Assembly: GCF_004795035.1 (NCBI RefSeq)
Contig: NZ_SSBK01000023.1
Span: 1 to 64,000, forward strand
Source: Streptomyces sp. A0958
Lineage (GTDB): Bacteria; Actinomycetota; Actinomycetes; Streptomycetales; Streptomycetaceae
Direction of reading: 5' to 3'
Length of the DNA: 64,000 nucleotides
This document shows, piece after piece, positions 7,428 to 15,181 of the stretch (its first letter is position 1; each line of letters begins with the position of its first letter). A model generated the notes under the pieces. That model ran no database searches and was not told the DNA's origin. It was given only the letters and a program-made list of their open reading frames with translations. The translations under genes were made by a program, and so were the position numbers.

Positions 7428-8426
7428 ATGTCGATCACGGTTGGGGACATCGTTGACCTGGGCCGGGGCCTGTACGCATGGCTCCCGCCGAAGCGTGGCT
7501 GGGGGCTGGCCAACTGCGGCCTGCTGGTCTCGCCCCGAGGCGCGCTCTGGATCGACACCCCGTACGATCCGGTCCTGGCGGGCCAGTTCCTCGCCGAGAG
7601 CACCAAGCGGCTGCCCGCCGGCGTCTGCGTCGACCGGGTGATCGTCACGCACGCCAACGGCGACCACTTCTGGGGCGCGGGCGTGCTCCCGGACGCCGAG
7701 ATCATCGTGACGCGCGAGGCCAGGGAACACATCCACTACGAGCCCTCGCCGCAACAGCAGCACGCGCTCGTCACCGGCGGCGACCGGTCCACCCCGCTCG
7801 GCTCCTACCTCGGACGGCACTTCGGCCCATTCGACTGGTCGCAGACCGAACCGGTCAGCCCCACCACCTACTTCACCGGCGAACTCGAACTGAGCCTGGG
7901 CGACTACCCCGTACAGATCACCTCGCTCGCACCCGCGCACACCACCGGCGACCTGATGGTCCACCTGCCCGCCCAGTCCGTCGTGTTCAGCGGCGACATC
8001 ATCTTCTCGTCGTCCCCGGAGCAGCCCGGCGACCACCCGATCCACTGGGAAGGCCCGCTGAGCAACATCATCGGGGCCTGCGAACAGGTGCTGGCCACCG
8101 GCGCCGAGACCGTCGTCCCCGGCCACGGCCCCGTGCTCGACCGGGCCGGGGTGCGGGAGCACATCGGCTACCTCGAATACGTCCGCGAGCGCGCCCACGC
8201 CTTCCACGCCGCCGGTGTGCCGTCCATCGACGCGGCCCGCCGGGTCATCGCCGAAGGGCGTTACCCCGGCCTGGGGCTCCCCGAGCGGCTGGTGGTGACC
8301 ATCGGCAGCGAGTACCGGCAGCTCGACGGTTCCGAACGGCCCAGCGTGGTCCAGGTCATGACCGACGTCGCCACGGTCGCACAGGAAGTGGAGCAGGCCA
8401 GTGAGACGGCAGGCAGAGCCGGCTGA
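7428..8426 (+). CDS. MBL-fold metallo-hydrolase
   Basis: 332 residues. The metal site is seen as THANGDHFWG (an HxNxDH variant in which the second His is Asn), AHTTGDLMVH, VFSGDIIF and VPGHGP. These supply His, Asp and His ligands of the binuclear centre. Residues 1-60 form the first beta sheet with LWIDTPYDP. Many actinobacterial members act on thioesters, lactones or are simply unassigned; the Asn variant occurs in a distinct subgroup. Start: ATG 7428, probably leaderless; an in-frame GTG at 7407 would overlap the -10 box. It lies 59 bp upstream of conservon 1 and could be co-transcribed with it. Confidence 0.85.
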   Translation: MSITVGDIVDLGRGLYAWLPPKRGWGLANCGLLVSPRGALWIDTPYDPVLAGQFLAESTKRLPAGVCVDRVIVTHANGDHFWGAGVLPDAEIIVTREAREHIHYEPSPQQQHALVTGGDRSTPLGSYLGRHFGPFDWSQTEPVSPTTYFTGELELSLGDYPVQITSLAPAHTTGDLMVHLPAQSVVFSGDIIFSSSPEQPGDHPIHWEGPLSNIIGACEQVLATGAETVVPGHGPVLDRAGVREHIGYLEYVRERAHAFHAAGVPSIDAARRVIAEGRYPGLGLPERLVVTIGSEYRQLDGSERPSVVQVMTDVATVAQEVEQASETAGRAG

Positions 8427-8485
8427 CCGCACGGTCCGCCGCGCGCGCCGGCGGACCGACCCGACGACAGAAACGCGGTAGCGGC

Positions 8486-9844
8486 ATGGCATGGATCGTG
8501 GCAGTGATCGCCGTCGTCCTCGCGGTGGTGGCGGCCTCACGCGCGTACCGGGCCGGCCTCTTCGAACAGCAGGCCGTGACCCGCGCCGAACTCGCCGAAC
8601 GCCAGGCGAAGGCCGCCGAGGCCCGCACCGCCGCCCTCCTGGACGAGATCCGGCAGCTCGCGCGCAAGCGGATACCCGCCGCCGCCCTCGCCCTCTCCCA
8701 CCCCAGCGCCACGGTCCCCGGACTGCGCGAGGCGACCGAGGTCGACGGCGGCGCCGCCCTCCTGCTCACCGAGGCCGTCCAGGCCGCGCGCACCGCCGTC
8801 CTGGAGGAGCGCGGGCGCGTCGACGCCGCGGCCCGCGCGGCGATGCGCGGCACATCGGCCAAGATCCAGTCCCTGCTGAACCAGTCCCAGCAACTGCTGC
8901 ACGAGCTCCAGCACGAGTACGACGACCCGCGCATCCTCCAGCTCGACTTCCGCAACGAACTGGCGCTGCGCCGCACCCAGTCCACCGCCGTGCTCTGCGA
9001 CGCCTGGCCCGGCCTCGCCCGCCAGAACTCCCCGCTGGTCGAGATCGTGCTCGGCGCCCAGTCGCGGGTCGCCGGCTACGAACGGATCAAGGTCGCCAAC
9101 CACCTGCGCGACGAACGGCTCGCCCTCGCCGCCCGGGCCGCCGAACCCCTCGCCATCGCCCTCGCCGAACTGCTGGCCAACGCCACCGCGTACTCCCACC
9201 CGGACACCGACGTCCAGGTCACCATCCAGCAGAGCGGTGGCCGCGGCGCGTTCCTGGTGGTGGACGACGCGGGCATCGGCATGGACGAGGACGCGCTGGA
9301 GCGGGCCCGCGCCCTGCTCGCCGGCCCCTCCGTGGTGCTTCTGACCGAGCTGGGCGACCCGCCGCAGACCGGCTTCGCGGTCGTCGGCCGGCTCGTCGTG
9401 CAGTACGGCTTCGACTGCCACATCGAGGCATCCCCGTTCGGCGGGATGCGCACGATGCTGCGTGTCCCCGCCCACCTGCTGACCGTGCTGGACGAGGACC
9501 GCGACCTCTCCGCCCTCGCCCCGGCGCCCGTATCGGCCGCCGCCCCGGCGGAATCGGCCACCGCCGCCCGGACCGGGGCCGGCGCACCGCCGCAGAGCCC
9601 GGCCGAGCCCACGGAACTGCCCAGCCGGCGCCGGCGCGCACCGCGCCGTACGCCCGCGACGGCCGCCGCCAAGGCCCCGGAGCCGTCCGCCGGACAGGTG
9701 CCCCGTACACCGGAAGCGGCCGGGGCTTCCTGGGCGGCCCTCCAGCAGGGCACCCTCAACGGCAGGAGCGTCACCGGGCGGAACCCCGCACCGGACACCG
9801 GCGCCCACGACCACCAGGACGACCAAGGAGACGACGAGACGTGA
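8486..9844 (+). CDS. cvnA: Conservon sensor ATPase CvnA (conservon 1)
   Basis: 452 residues. A single N-terminal membrane helix (about 2-18, AWIVAVIAVVLAVVAASRAY) is followed by a coiled-coil-rich region and a GHKL/HATPase domain (about 210-335). The latter has an N-box-like LAELLANATAYSH and G1-like VVDDAGIGMDED. No conserved phospho-acceptor His is apparent, as is usual for CvnA proteins. The last 120 residues are Pro/Ala/Arg-rich and look disordered. It opens a five-gene chain (A-B-C-D-E) with 4-bp GTGA and ATGA overlaps, the canonical Streptomyces conservon order. Known conservons resemble eukaryotic GPCR-type modules: CvnA is thought to bind CvnB-D at the membrane. Confidence 0.9.
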   Translation: MAWIVAVIAVVLAVVAASRAYRAGLFEQQAVTRAELAERQAKAAEARTAALLDEIRQLARKRIPAAALALSHPSATVPGLREATEVDGGAALLLTEAVQAARTAVLEERGRVDAAARAAMRGTSAKIQSLLNQSQQLLHELQHEYDDPRILQLDFRNELALRRTQSTAVLCDAWPGLARQNSPLVEIVLGAQSRVAGYERIKVANHLRDERLALAARAAEPLAIALAELLANATAYSHPDTDVQVTIQQSGGRGAFLVVDDAGIGMDEDALERARALLAGPSVVLLTELGDPPQTGFAVVGRLVVQYGFDCHIEASPFGGMRTMLRVPAHLLTVLDEDRDLSALAPAPVSAAAPAESATAARTGAGAPPQSPAEPTELPSRRRRAPRRTPATAAAKAPEPSAGQVPRTPEAAGASWAALQQGTLNGRSVTGRNPAPDTGAHDHQDDQGDDET

Positions 9845-10266
9845 GCGCCCCCAGCCCCACCTCAGGCGACCTCGCATGGGTGCTGACCCCGCTGCTGGAA
9901 CTGCCCGGAGTCCAGCATGCCGTGGTCGCCACCGGTGACGGCCTCGTCGAAGGCGCGTCACCCGGCCTCGACCGGGCCTCCGGCGAACGGGTCGCCGCGA
10001 TGACCGCCACGCTGCACGCAGCCGCCCGCGCCTTCACGACCGCCTTCACCGACGTCGAGGCCCCGCAACTGGCCCAGACGGTCGTGGAATCGGACCTCGG
10101 CTTCGCCATCGTCGTACCGGCGGGACGCAACACGACGCTCGCCCTGTTCGCCGAACCCGGCGCCAAACTCGGCGACATCGCCTATCAGATGCAGGTGCAG
10201 GTCACCGCGCTCACCCGGGCGATGCACGCAGCCGCCCGCGAGCCGGACACCGCCACCCGGCCATGA
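9841..10266 (+). CDS. cvnB: Roadblock/LC7-domain protein CvnB (conservon 1)
   Basis: 141 residues from GTG 9841, which overlaps the cvnA stop as GTGA. It is a single roadblock/LC7 fold: DLAWVLTPLLELPGVQHAVV and GDGLVEGAS, then the central helix and the FAIVVPAG and LALFAEPGAKLGDIAYQM strand-helix. Roadblock proteins regulate small Ras-like GTPases (MglB/MglA is the best-known bacterial pair), so it should act on CvnD encoded two genes later. Overlap with both neighbours implies translational coupling and fixed stoichiometry. Confidence 0.9.
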   Translation: MSAPSPTSGDLAWVLTPLLELPGVQHAVVATGDGLVEGASPGLDRASGERVAAMTATLHAAARAFTTAFTDVEAPQLAQTVVESDLGFAIVVPAGRNTTLALFAEPGAKLGDIAYQMQVQVTALTRAMHAAAREPDTATRP

Positions 10267-10616
10267 CCCCCGGCCCAGCACGCCGTCTGATCCCCGCCTA
10301 TCTGGTCACCGGCGGCCGGACCCGGCCCGCCGGCCCCGCGCTCGACCGGCTCGCCGTCCTCGTGCGCACCGACGCCGCCGTACCCGACGACGCCGGAACG
10401 CAAGCGCGCAGACTCTGCGCCCTGCTGGAACCGGGTGCGCTCACCGTCGTCGAGTGCGCGGCCCATCTGGACCTCCCGGTCAGCGCCACCGTCTTCCTGG
10501 CCACGGACCTCGCGGCCACCGGACTTCTGCTCACCCGACCGCCGATACCCAGTGCCGGGGAGATCGACCGGTCGCTCGTCGAGAGGCTGCTCGTTGGACT
10601 CCGCTCCCTGCCCTGA
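10263..10616 (+). CDS. cvnC: DUF742 protein CvnC (conservon 1)
   Basis: 117 residues, ATG 10263 overlapping the cvnB stop as ATGA. DUF742 members share RLIPAYLVTGGRTRPAGPAL at the start, a winged-helix-like middle (CALLEPGALTVVECAAHLDL and a VSATVFLATDLAATGLLL segment) and the terminal LLxGLRSLP. The fold suggests a MarR-like wHTH used for protein contacts rather than shown DNA binding. Within conservons it bridges the CvnA and CvnD components; its molecular role is otherwise unproven. Confidence 0.88.
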   Translation: MTPGPARRLIPAYLVTGGRTRPAGPALDRLAVLVRTDAAVPDDAGTQARRLCALLEPGALTVVECAAHLDLPVSATVFLATDLAATGLLLTRPPIPSAGEIDRSLVERLLVGLRSLP

Positions 10617-11208
10617 CCGGACCGGCGTCGGCTACCTGCCGGCCGCCGCCCGGACCCTGATGAAACTCGTCGTCACGGGTCCCTTCGGCGTGGGCAAGAC
10701 GACCCTGATCCGTACCCTCTCGGAGATCGCCACGCTCCACACCGAAGAGGCGATGACCCAGTCCAGCACGCGGGTCGACTCCACCGCCGGGCTCCCCGAG
10801 AAGACCACCACCACGGTCGCCATCGACTTCGGGCGCCTGACCGTACCGGACGACCTGGTGCTGTACATGTTCGGCACACCCGGCCAGGAGCGGTTCCTGC
10901 CGCTGTGGGAGGACATCGCCCGGGGCGCGCTCGGCGCGCTCGTCCTGGTCGACACCCGGCGGCTCGCCGACTCCTTCCCCGTCATGGACATGGTCGAGGA
11001 GCAGGGGCTGCCGTACGCCGTCGCGGTGAACCGTTTCCCCGACGCCCCCGCGCACAGCGACGAGGTCCTGCGCAAGCACCTCGACCTGGACGACACGACC
11101 CCGCTGATCCAGTGCGACGCGCGCGAGCGCCGCGGCAGCATCGACGCCCTGATCGCACTGGCCGAACACGTGCTGACCCGCATGCCGCAGCCCGAGGACG
11201 CCTCATGA
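10594..11208 (+). CDS. cvnD: Ras-like GTPase CvnD (conservon 1)
   Basis: 204 residues. GTPase motifs in order are the P-loop TGPFGVGKTT, a switch-I Thr region around TTTVAIDFG, switch-II MFGTPGQERF (DxxG replaced by GTPG), and VAVNRFPD in the NKxD place. I chose TTG 10594, overlapping the cvnC stop by 23 bp, because the residues YLPAAARTLMKLVVTG ahead of the P-loop are conserved in CvnD proteins and GAGAGGC lies upstream; ATG 10660 is the alternative. It is the output GTPase of the module, regulated by CvnB. Confidence 0.88.
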   Translation: MDSAPCPDRTGVGYLPAAARTLMKLVVTGPFGVGKTTLIRTLSEIATLHTEEAMTQSSTRVDSTAGLPEKTTTTVAIDFGRLTVPDDLVLYMFGTPGQERFLPLWEDIARGALGALVLVDTRRLADSFPVMDMVEEQGLPYAVAVNRFPDAPAHSDEVLRKHLDLDDTTPLIQCDARERRGSIDALIALAEHVLTRMPQPEDAS

Positions 11209-12479
11209 CCACGTACGCACCGCCGCCGCGGCCCCTCGCGCTGTTCGGCCCCGCCTTCGCGGCCGACCCACAGGGCCACTACCGCGCCCTGCGCGAGCAC
11301 GGCCCACTCGCACCGGTACGGATCGCCCCCGACGTCGAGGCGATGCTCGTCACCGACTACCAGGCCGCCATCGACCTGCTGCGCGACACCCACACCTTCA
11401 GCAAGGACCCGCGCGCCTGGCAGGCGACCATTCCGCCCGACTCACCGGTGCTGCCCGTGCTCGGCCACCGCCCCACCGCCCTGTTCAGCGACGGCGCGGT
11501 GCACGCCCGCTACCGCGAGGCCATCAACGACAGCCTGGCCCTGATCGAACCGCACGTGCTGCGCGCCGAGGTCGCCCGCGTCGCCCGGCAGCTGATCGGC
11601 AGGTTCGCCGCCACCGGGAGCGGCGACCTCATCGCCCAGTACGCCCGGCGGCTCCCGATGCACATCTTCGTCACCTGGTTCGGCGCCGACCCCGAGGACG
11701 GCGAACGCATCGTCGACGGGATCGCCGGGATGATGAACTCGGCCGAGGACGCCGCCGCCGCGTACGCCGACCTCATCGACGTCGTCACCCGCCTCGTCGC
11801 CGACCGGCGCGCGAGGCCGCGCCGCGACCTGACCTCGTACTTCCTTGCCCACCCGGCCGGGCTCGACAACGACGAGACCGTGCGCCAGATCTCCCTGGTG
11901 ATGAGCGCGGGCAACGACCCCATGACCAACCTCATCGGCAACGCGATCCTCCACATGCTCACCGACGAGCGGTACGCGGGATCGCTGCACGGCGGCGCGA
12001 TGACGGCCCACGAGGCGATCAACGAGGTGCTGTGGCGCGACCCGCCGCTCGCCAACCTGGCGGCCCACTACCCGCGCCACGACACCGAGTTCCACGGGGT
12101 GCGGCTGCGCGCCGGACAACTCGTCCTGGTCTCCTACGCGGCCGCCAACACCCAGTCCGTCCCGCCCGTCTCCGACGACGGGGTCCGCTCCGGGGCCAGC
12201 GCCCACCTGTCCTGGTCGGCCGGGCCCCACCGCTGCCCCGCCAAGCAGCCCGCCCTGCTCATCGCGATGACGGCCATCGAACAGGTCACCAGCCTCCTGT
12301 GCGACGCGGAACTGGCCGTGCCGGCCGCCGAACTGCTGTGGCGGCCCGGACCGTTCCACCGCGCGCTGGCGCACCTGCCGATCCGGTTCACCCCGCTCGA
12401 CACCACGGTGACCGCAAGCCCGCCCGCCGCTCCCGCAGGAACCCAGGGCATGATTCCGGCGGCGTCGATCGACTCCTGA
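11205..12479 (+). CDS. cvnE: Conservon cytochrome P450 (CYP157-like, no canonical ExxR)
   Basis: 424 residues; ATG 11205 overlaps the cvnD stop as ATGA. It is a P450 by overall layout, but the signature residues are unusual. The I-helix reads SAGNDPMTN (235-241 region) with Pro where the proton-relay Thr is expected. The K-helix reads NEVLWR (273-278), placing Trp at the Arg position of ExxR. The heme loop reads SWSAGPHRCPA with only Cys344 (and nearby Gly/His) kept. The CYP157 family of Streptomyces is known to lack ExxR, and CYP156/157 genes sit in conservons, so membership is likely. Whether it is a working monooxygenase or a heme-bearing regulatory partner of CvnD is open. Confidence 0.88.
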   Translation: MTTYAPPPRPLALFGPAFAADPQGHYRALREHGPLAPVRIAPDVEAMLVTDYQAAIDLLRDTHTFSKDPRAWQATIPPDSPVLPVLGHRPTALFSDGAVHARYREAINDSLALIEPHVLRAEVARVARQLIGRFAATGSGDLIAQYARRLPMHIFVTWFGADPEDGERIVDGIAGMMNSAEDAAAAYADLIDVVTRLVADRRARPRRDLTSYFLAHPAGLDNDETVRQISLVMSAGNDPMTNLIGNAILHMLTDERYAGSLHGGAMTAHEAINEVLWRDPPLANLAAHYPRHDTEFHGVRLRAGQLVLVSYAAANTQSVPPVSDDGVRSGASAHLSWSAGPHRCPAKQPALLIAMTAIEQVTSLLCDAELAVPAAELLWRPGPFHRALAHLPIRFTPLDTTVTASPPAAPAGTQGMIPAASIDS

Positions 12480-12583
12480 GCCGTGTCGCTCGTAGGCCGA
12501 ACGGGTGAGGGAGGGGACAATCGCCCGATGAACAGTGAGCGCAGCCGGCACAACGCCGACCGATGTGCGGACGGAGTGGTCCG

Positions 12584-12982
12584 GTGAGCAGGTACGACAG
12601 GTACGACGTCACGGACGAGCAGTGGGAGGGGCTGGCCCAGGTCGTACCGCTGCGCAGCCGCAACGAGTGGCCCTCCCGGGTGGATCACCACACCCTCCCG
12701 GACGAGGGGGAGAGCGCCGAGCAGCGGCGCATGGTGGTACTGCGGGTCCAGGTGTTCGCCGACGCCCGCGAGGTCGCCGAATACCTGGTCGCCCAGGTGC
12801 CGGTGCTGCTCGATCTGACGAGCGCGGAGGGCGATGTGGCCAAGCGCGTCCTGGACTTCACCAGCGGCGTCGTCTTCGGCCTCGGCAGCGGGATGCACCG
12901 GGTGGACCGCAACGTCTTCCTGCTGTCGCCCGTCGGCATGGAGGTCGAGGGCACGACTGCGGCGGGGGTACCGGGGGCTTAG
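12584..12982 (+). CDS. SepF-family protein (SepF-like paralogue)
   Basis: 132 residues from GTG 12584, with GGAG about 8 bp upstream. It carries the SepF core: VQVFADAREVAEYLVAQ, VPVLLDLTSAEGDVAKRVLD, FTSGVVFGLGSGMHRV and RNVFLLSP. SepF binds FtsZ and membranes at the septum. Streptomyces carry a canonical SepF plus SepF-like proteins SflA and SflB with roles in hyphal branching and growth. This copy lacks the Asp/Gln-rich linker and membrane-binding N-terminal helix of true SepF, and it is not in the dcw cluster, so it is most likely an Sfl paralogue. It lies 104 bp after the conservon P450, perhaps on its own promoter. Confidence 0.8.
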   Translation: MSRYDRYDVTDEQWEGLAQVVPLRSRNEWPSRVDHHTLPDEGESAEQRRMVVLRVQVFADAREVAEYLVAQVPVLLDLTSAEGDVAKRVLDFTSGVVFGLGSGMHRVDRNVFLLSPVGMEVEGTTAAGVPGA

Positions 12983-13060
12983 GGCCTGCCCCCGGGGCCT
13001 GTACGAGGGGGTGCCGTCCCGGTCCGATGAGCGGCCGGGGCGGCTGGTAGACCTGGTGCC

Positions 13061-13420
13061 GTGACGGAATTCGACGTACGCGCCCTGCAGCAACGGCTCG
13101 CCGCCTTCGCGGCCGCACGCGACTGGGAGCAGTACCACACCCCGAAGAACCTGGCCTCGGCGCTGAGCGTCGAGGCCGCCGAACTCGTGGAGATCTTCCA
13201 GTGGCTGACGCCCGAGCAGTCGGCACGGGTGATGGAGGACCCGGCGACCGCGCCCAGGGTGGCCGACGAGGTCGCGGATGTGCTCGCGTACCTGCTCCAG
13301 TTCTGCGAGGTGCTGGGTATCGATGTACTGGCGGCGCTGACGGCCAAGATCGAGCGGAACGAGGGGCGTTTTCCGGTTCCGGGGTCAGCGGCACGCGAAG
13401 ATCGTCACTCTTCGGAGTGA
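13061..13420 (+). CDS. MazG-like nucleotide pyrophosphohydrolase
   Basis: 119 residues from GTG 13061. It carries the all-alpha NTP-PPase signature: KNLASALSVEAAELVEIFQW supplies the ExxE metal ligands, and DEVADVLAYLLQF supplies the ExxD half. It resembles the dCTPase/RS21-C6 (iMazG) branch that hydrolyses dCTP-like or modified nucleotides to monophosphate and pyrophosphate, a house-cleaning role. The gene follows the SepF-like gene by 78 bp on the same strand. A UUCG-capped 6-bp hairpin spans the last codons (13405-13420). Confidence 0.85.
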   Translation: MTEFDVRALQQRLAAFAAARDWEQYHTPKNLASALSVEAAELVEIFQWLTPEQSARVMEDPATAPRVADEVADVLAYLLQFCEVLGIDVLAALTAKIERNEGRFPVPGSAAREDRHSSE

Positions 13421-13425
13421 TCGAT

Positions 13426-13452
13426 TTATCCACACTCGATTGAGTGTCCACA
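13426..13452. promoter_or_regulatory. Two DnaA-box-like sequences flanking an inverted repeat
   Basis: TTATCCACA (13426-13434) matches the consensus DnaA box exactly, and GTGTCCACA (13444-13452) differs by one base from the Streptomyces form TTGTCCACA. Between and overlapping them is ACACTC-GATT-GAGTGT (13432-13447). The pair sits in the 124-bp gap between the mazG-like gene and the next gene. Whether it titrates DnaA, regulates transcription or is coincidence is unknown. Confidence 0.45.
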
Positions 13453-13544
13453 GATTTCCGAAATCCTCTGGCCTTTCGGTACCACCGCCCTCACTGTGGG
13501 TAATGAAGTGGTGAGCGGGTTTTCGCGTCGAACGGGGGCAGTCG

Positions 13545-14090
13545 ATGGAAGCGGAGCGGCTGGTAGCGGTCATCAGGCAGGCCCTGGCACAGAGCCGGGG
13601 CACACCGGACATCATCGCCGAGGCCTGGCAGGCCCAGGCCCTGGCGCAGGCGGTCGGCAGCCGGCTGGCCGCGAGCGGCCCCAAGGAGTTACGGGGCGAG
13701 GCGCGCGCCCTCAGCGAGATCGGCGGCCGGAGCAGCGGCGCGCTGGACCACCCGGCGGCACGCGCCGGGGTCGCCCGCGCGGCACACCTCTCCGAGGTCG
13801 CCGATCCACGCGCGGCCCTGACCGGCCTGGGCGCGCTGCTCGGAGAGGTGGGGATAGCCCTGGTCGGGGTGGCGTGCGAGACCGACGAACAGAGCCTGTA
13901 CTGGCAGTGCATGGAGGCGATCGACGCAGCCGACGAGTCGACGGACCGGGTGCGCGGCATGCTCCGGCTGCTGGACGAGCGGGACCGGGAGCAGCGGGAG
14001 GACCTGGAACGCGGCAGGGAGCGGGACGGCCCGCACGGGATGACCCACGGGCCGGTCGGCCCGGTCGGCCCGATCACCGGCATCCAATGA
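13545..14090 (+). CDS. Hypothetical protein (possibly DUF6099), contains a TTA codon
   Basis: 181 residues, predicted soluble and helical, starting MEAERLVAVIRQALAQSRGT. It is rich in Ala and Arg, with a polar tail of Asp/Arg/Glu and a final PVGPVGPITG repeat. The layout fits an actinobacterial family of unknown function (I think DUF6099, unverified). Codon 49 (13689-13691) is TTA, the only in-frame Leu TTA I found in the window. In Streptomyces this makes translation depend on the bldA tRNA, so expression may be tied to development. No partner gene is evident. Confidence 0.65.
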   Translation: MEAERLVAVIRQALAQSRGTPDIIAEAWQAQALAQAVGSRLAASGPKELRGEARALSEIGGRSSGALDHPAARAGVARAAHLSEVADPRAALTGLGALLGEVGIALVGVACETDEQSLYWQCMEAIDAADESTDRVRGMLRLLDERDREQREDLERGRERDGPHGMTHGPVGPVGPITGIQ

Positions 14091-14172
14091 CTGGCCCGTC
14101 CGGGGAACGGCGGCGGCGTGCGGAAGGGGGCGGGAGAGGGACGAGCGGGGCGCGTGGGTGCAGGATGGAGGC

Positions 14173-15096
14173 ATGGATCTTCGAATCTTCACCGAGCCCC
14201 AGCAAGGGGCGAGCTACGACACCCTTCTCACCGTCGCCAAGGCCACCGAGGACCTCGGCTTCGACGCCTTCTACCGGTCCGACCACTATCTGCGCATGGG
14301 GCAGGGCGACGGGCTCCCCGGCCCGACGGACGCCTGGATCACGCTGGCCGGGCTGGCCCGGGAGACCAAGCGCATCCGCCTCGGCACGCTGATGACGGCG
14401 GGCACGTTCCGGCTCCCCGGCGTCCTCGCCATCCAGGTGGCGCAGGTCGACCAGATGTCCGGCGGGCGCGTCGAACTGGGCCTGGGCGCGGGCTGGTTCG
14501 AGGAGGAGCACAAGGCGTACGGCATCCCGTTCCCCAAGGAGAAGTTCGGCCGGCTGGAGGAGCAGCTGGCGATCGTCACCGGACTGTGGGCGACCGAGGT
14601 CGGCAAGACGTTCAGCTACGACGGCACGTACTACCAGCTGGCGGACTCGCCCGCGCTGCCCAAGCCCGCGCAGGCCAAGGTGCCGGTGCTGATCGGCGGG
14701 CACGGCGCCAAGCGCACCCCGAGGCTCGCCGCCCAGTACGCCGACGAGTTCAACATCCCGTTCGCGGGGCTGGAGGACTCCGAGAAGCAGTTCGGCCGGG
14801 TCAGGGAGGCGGCCGAGGCGGCGGGCCGCGGGGCGGACGACCTGGTGTACTCCAACGCGCTGGTGGTCTGCGTCGGCCGGAACGACGCGGAGGTCGCCCG
14901 CCGGGCCGCCGTCATCGGCCGTGACGTGGCCGAGCTGAAGGCCAACGGACTGGCGGGGTCGCCCGCCGAAGTGGTCGAGAAGATCGGCCGCTACGCGGCG
15001 ATCGGGGCGTCGCGGATCTACCTCCAGGTGCTCGACCTCGACGACCTGGATCACCTGGAGCTGATCTCGGCGCAGGTCCAGTCCCAGCTGACCTGA
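14173..15096 (+). CDS. LLM-class F420-dependent oxidoreductase
   Basis: 307 residues, a luciferase-like TIM barrel. It starts MDLRIFTEPQQGASYDTLLT and has FYRSDHYLRMG, RIRLGTLMTAGTFRLPG, SGGRVELGLGAGWFEEE and PVLIGGHGAKRTPRLAAQYA, which are typical F420-binding loops of the TIGR03560-like branch. Members transfer hydride between coenzyme F420 and an unknown substrate. Start: ATG 14173; an in-frame ATG at 14164 or GTG at 14158 cannot be excluded because GGAGG sits immediately before 14173. No F420 synthesis gene is nearby. Confidence 0.85.
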   Translation: MDLRIFTEPQQGASYDTLLTVAKATEDLGFDAFYRSDHYLRMGQGDGLPGPTDAWITLAGLARETKRIRLGTLMTAGTFRLPGVLAIQVAQVDQMSGGRVELGLGAGWFEEEHKAYGIPFPKEKFGRLEEQLAIVTGLWATEVGKTFSYDGTYYQLADSPALPKPAQAKVPVLIGGHGAKRTPRLAAQYADEFNIPFAGLEDSEKQFGRVREAAEAAGRGADDLVYSNALVVCVGRNDAEVARRAAVIGRDVAELKANGLAGSPAEVVEKIGRYAAIGASRIYLQVLDLDDLDHLELISAQVQSQLT

Positions 15097-15181
15097 GCCA
15101 CCTGGGACGCCGGACACCGGAGAGGTCTGCGGTGACCCGCGACACCCGCGACACCCGCGACGCCTGAGCGAGGAGCTGCTG

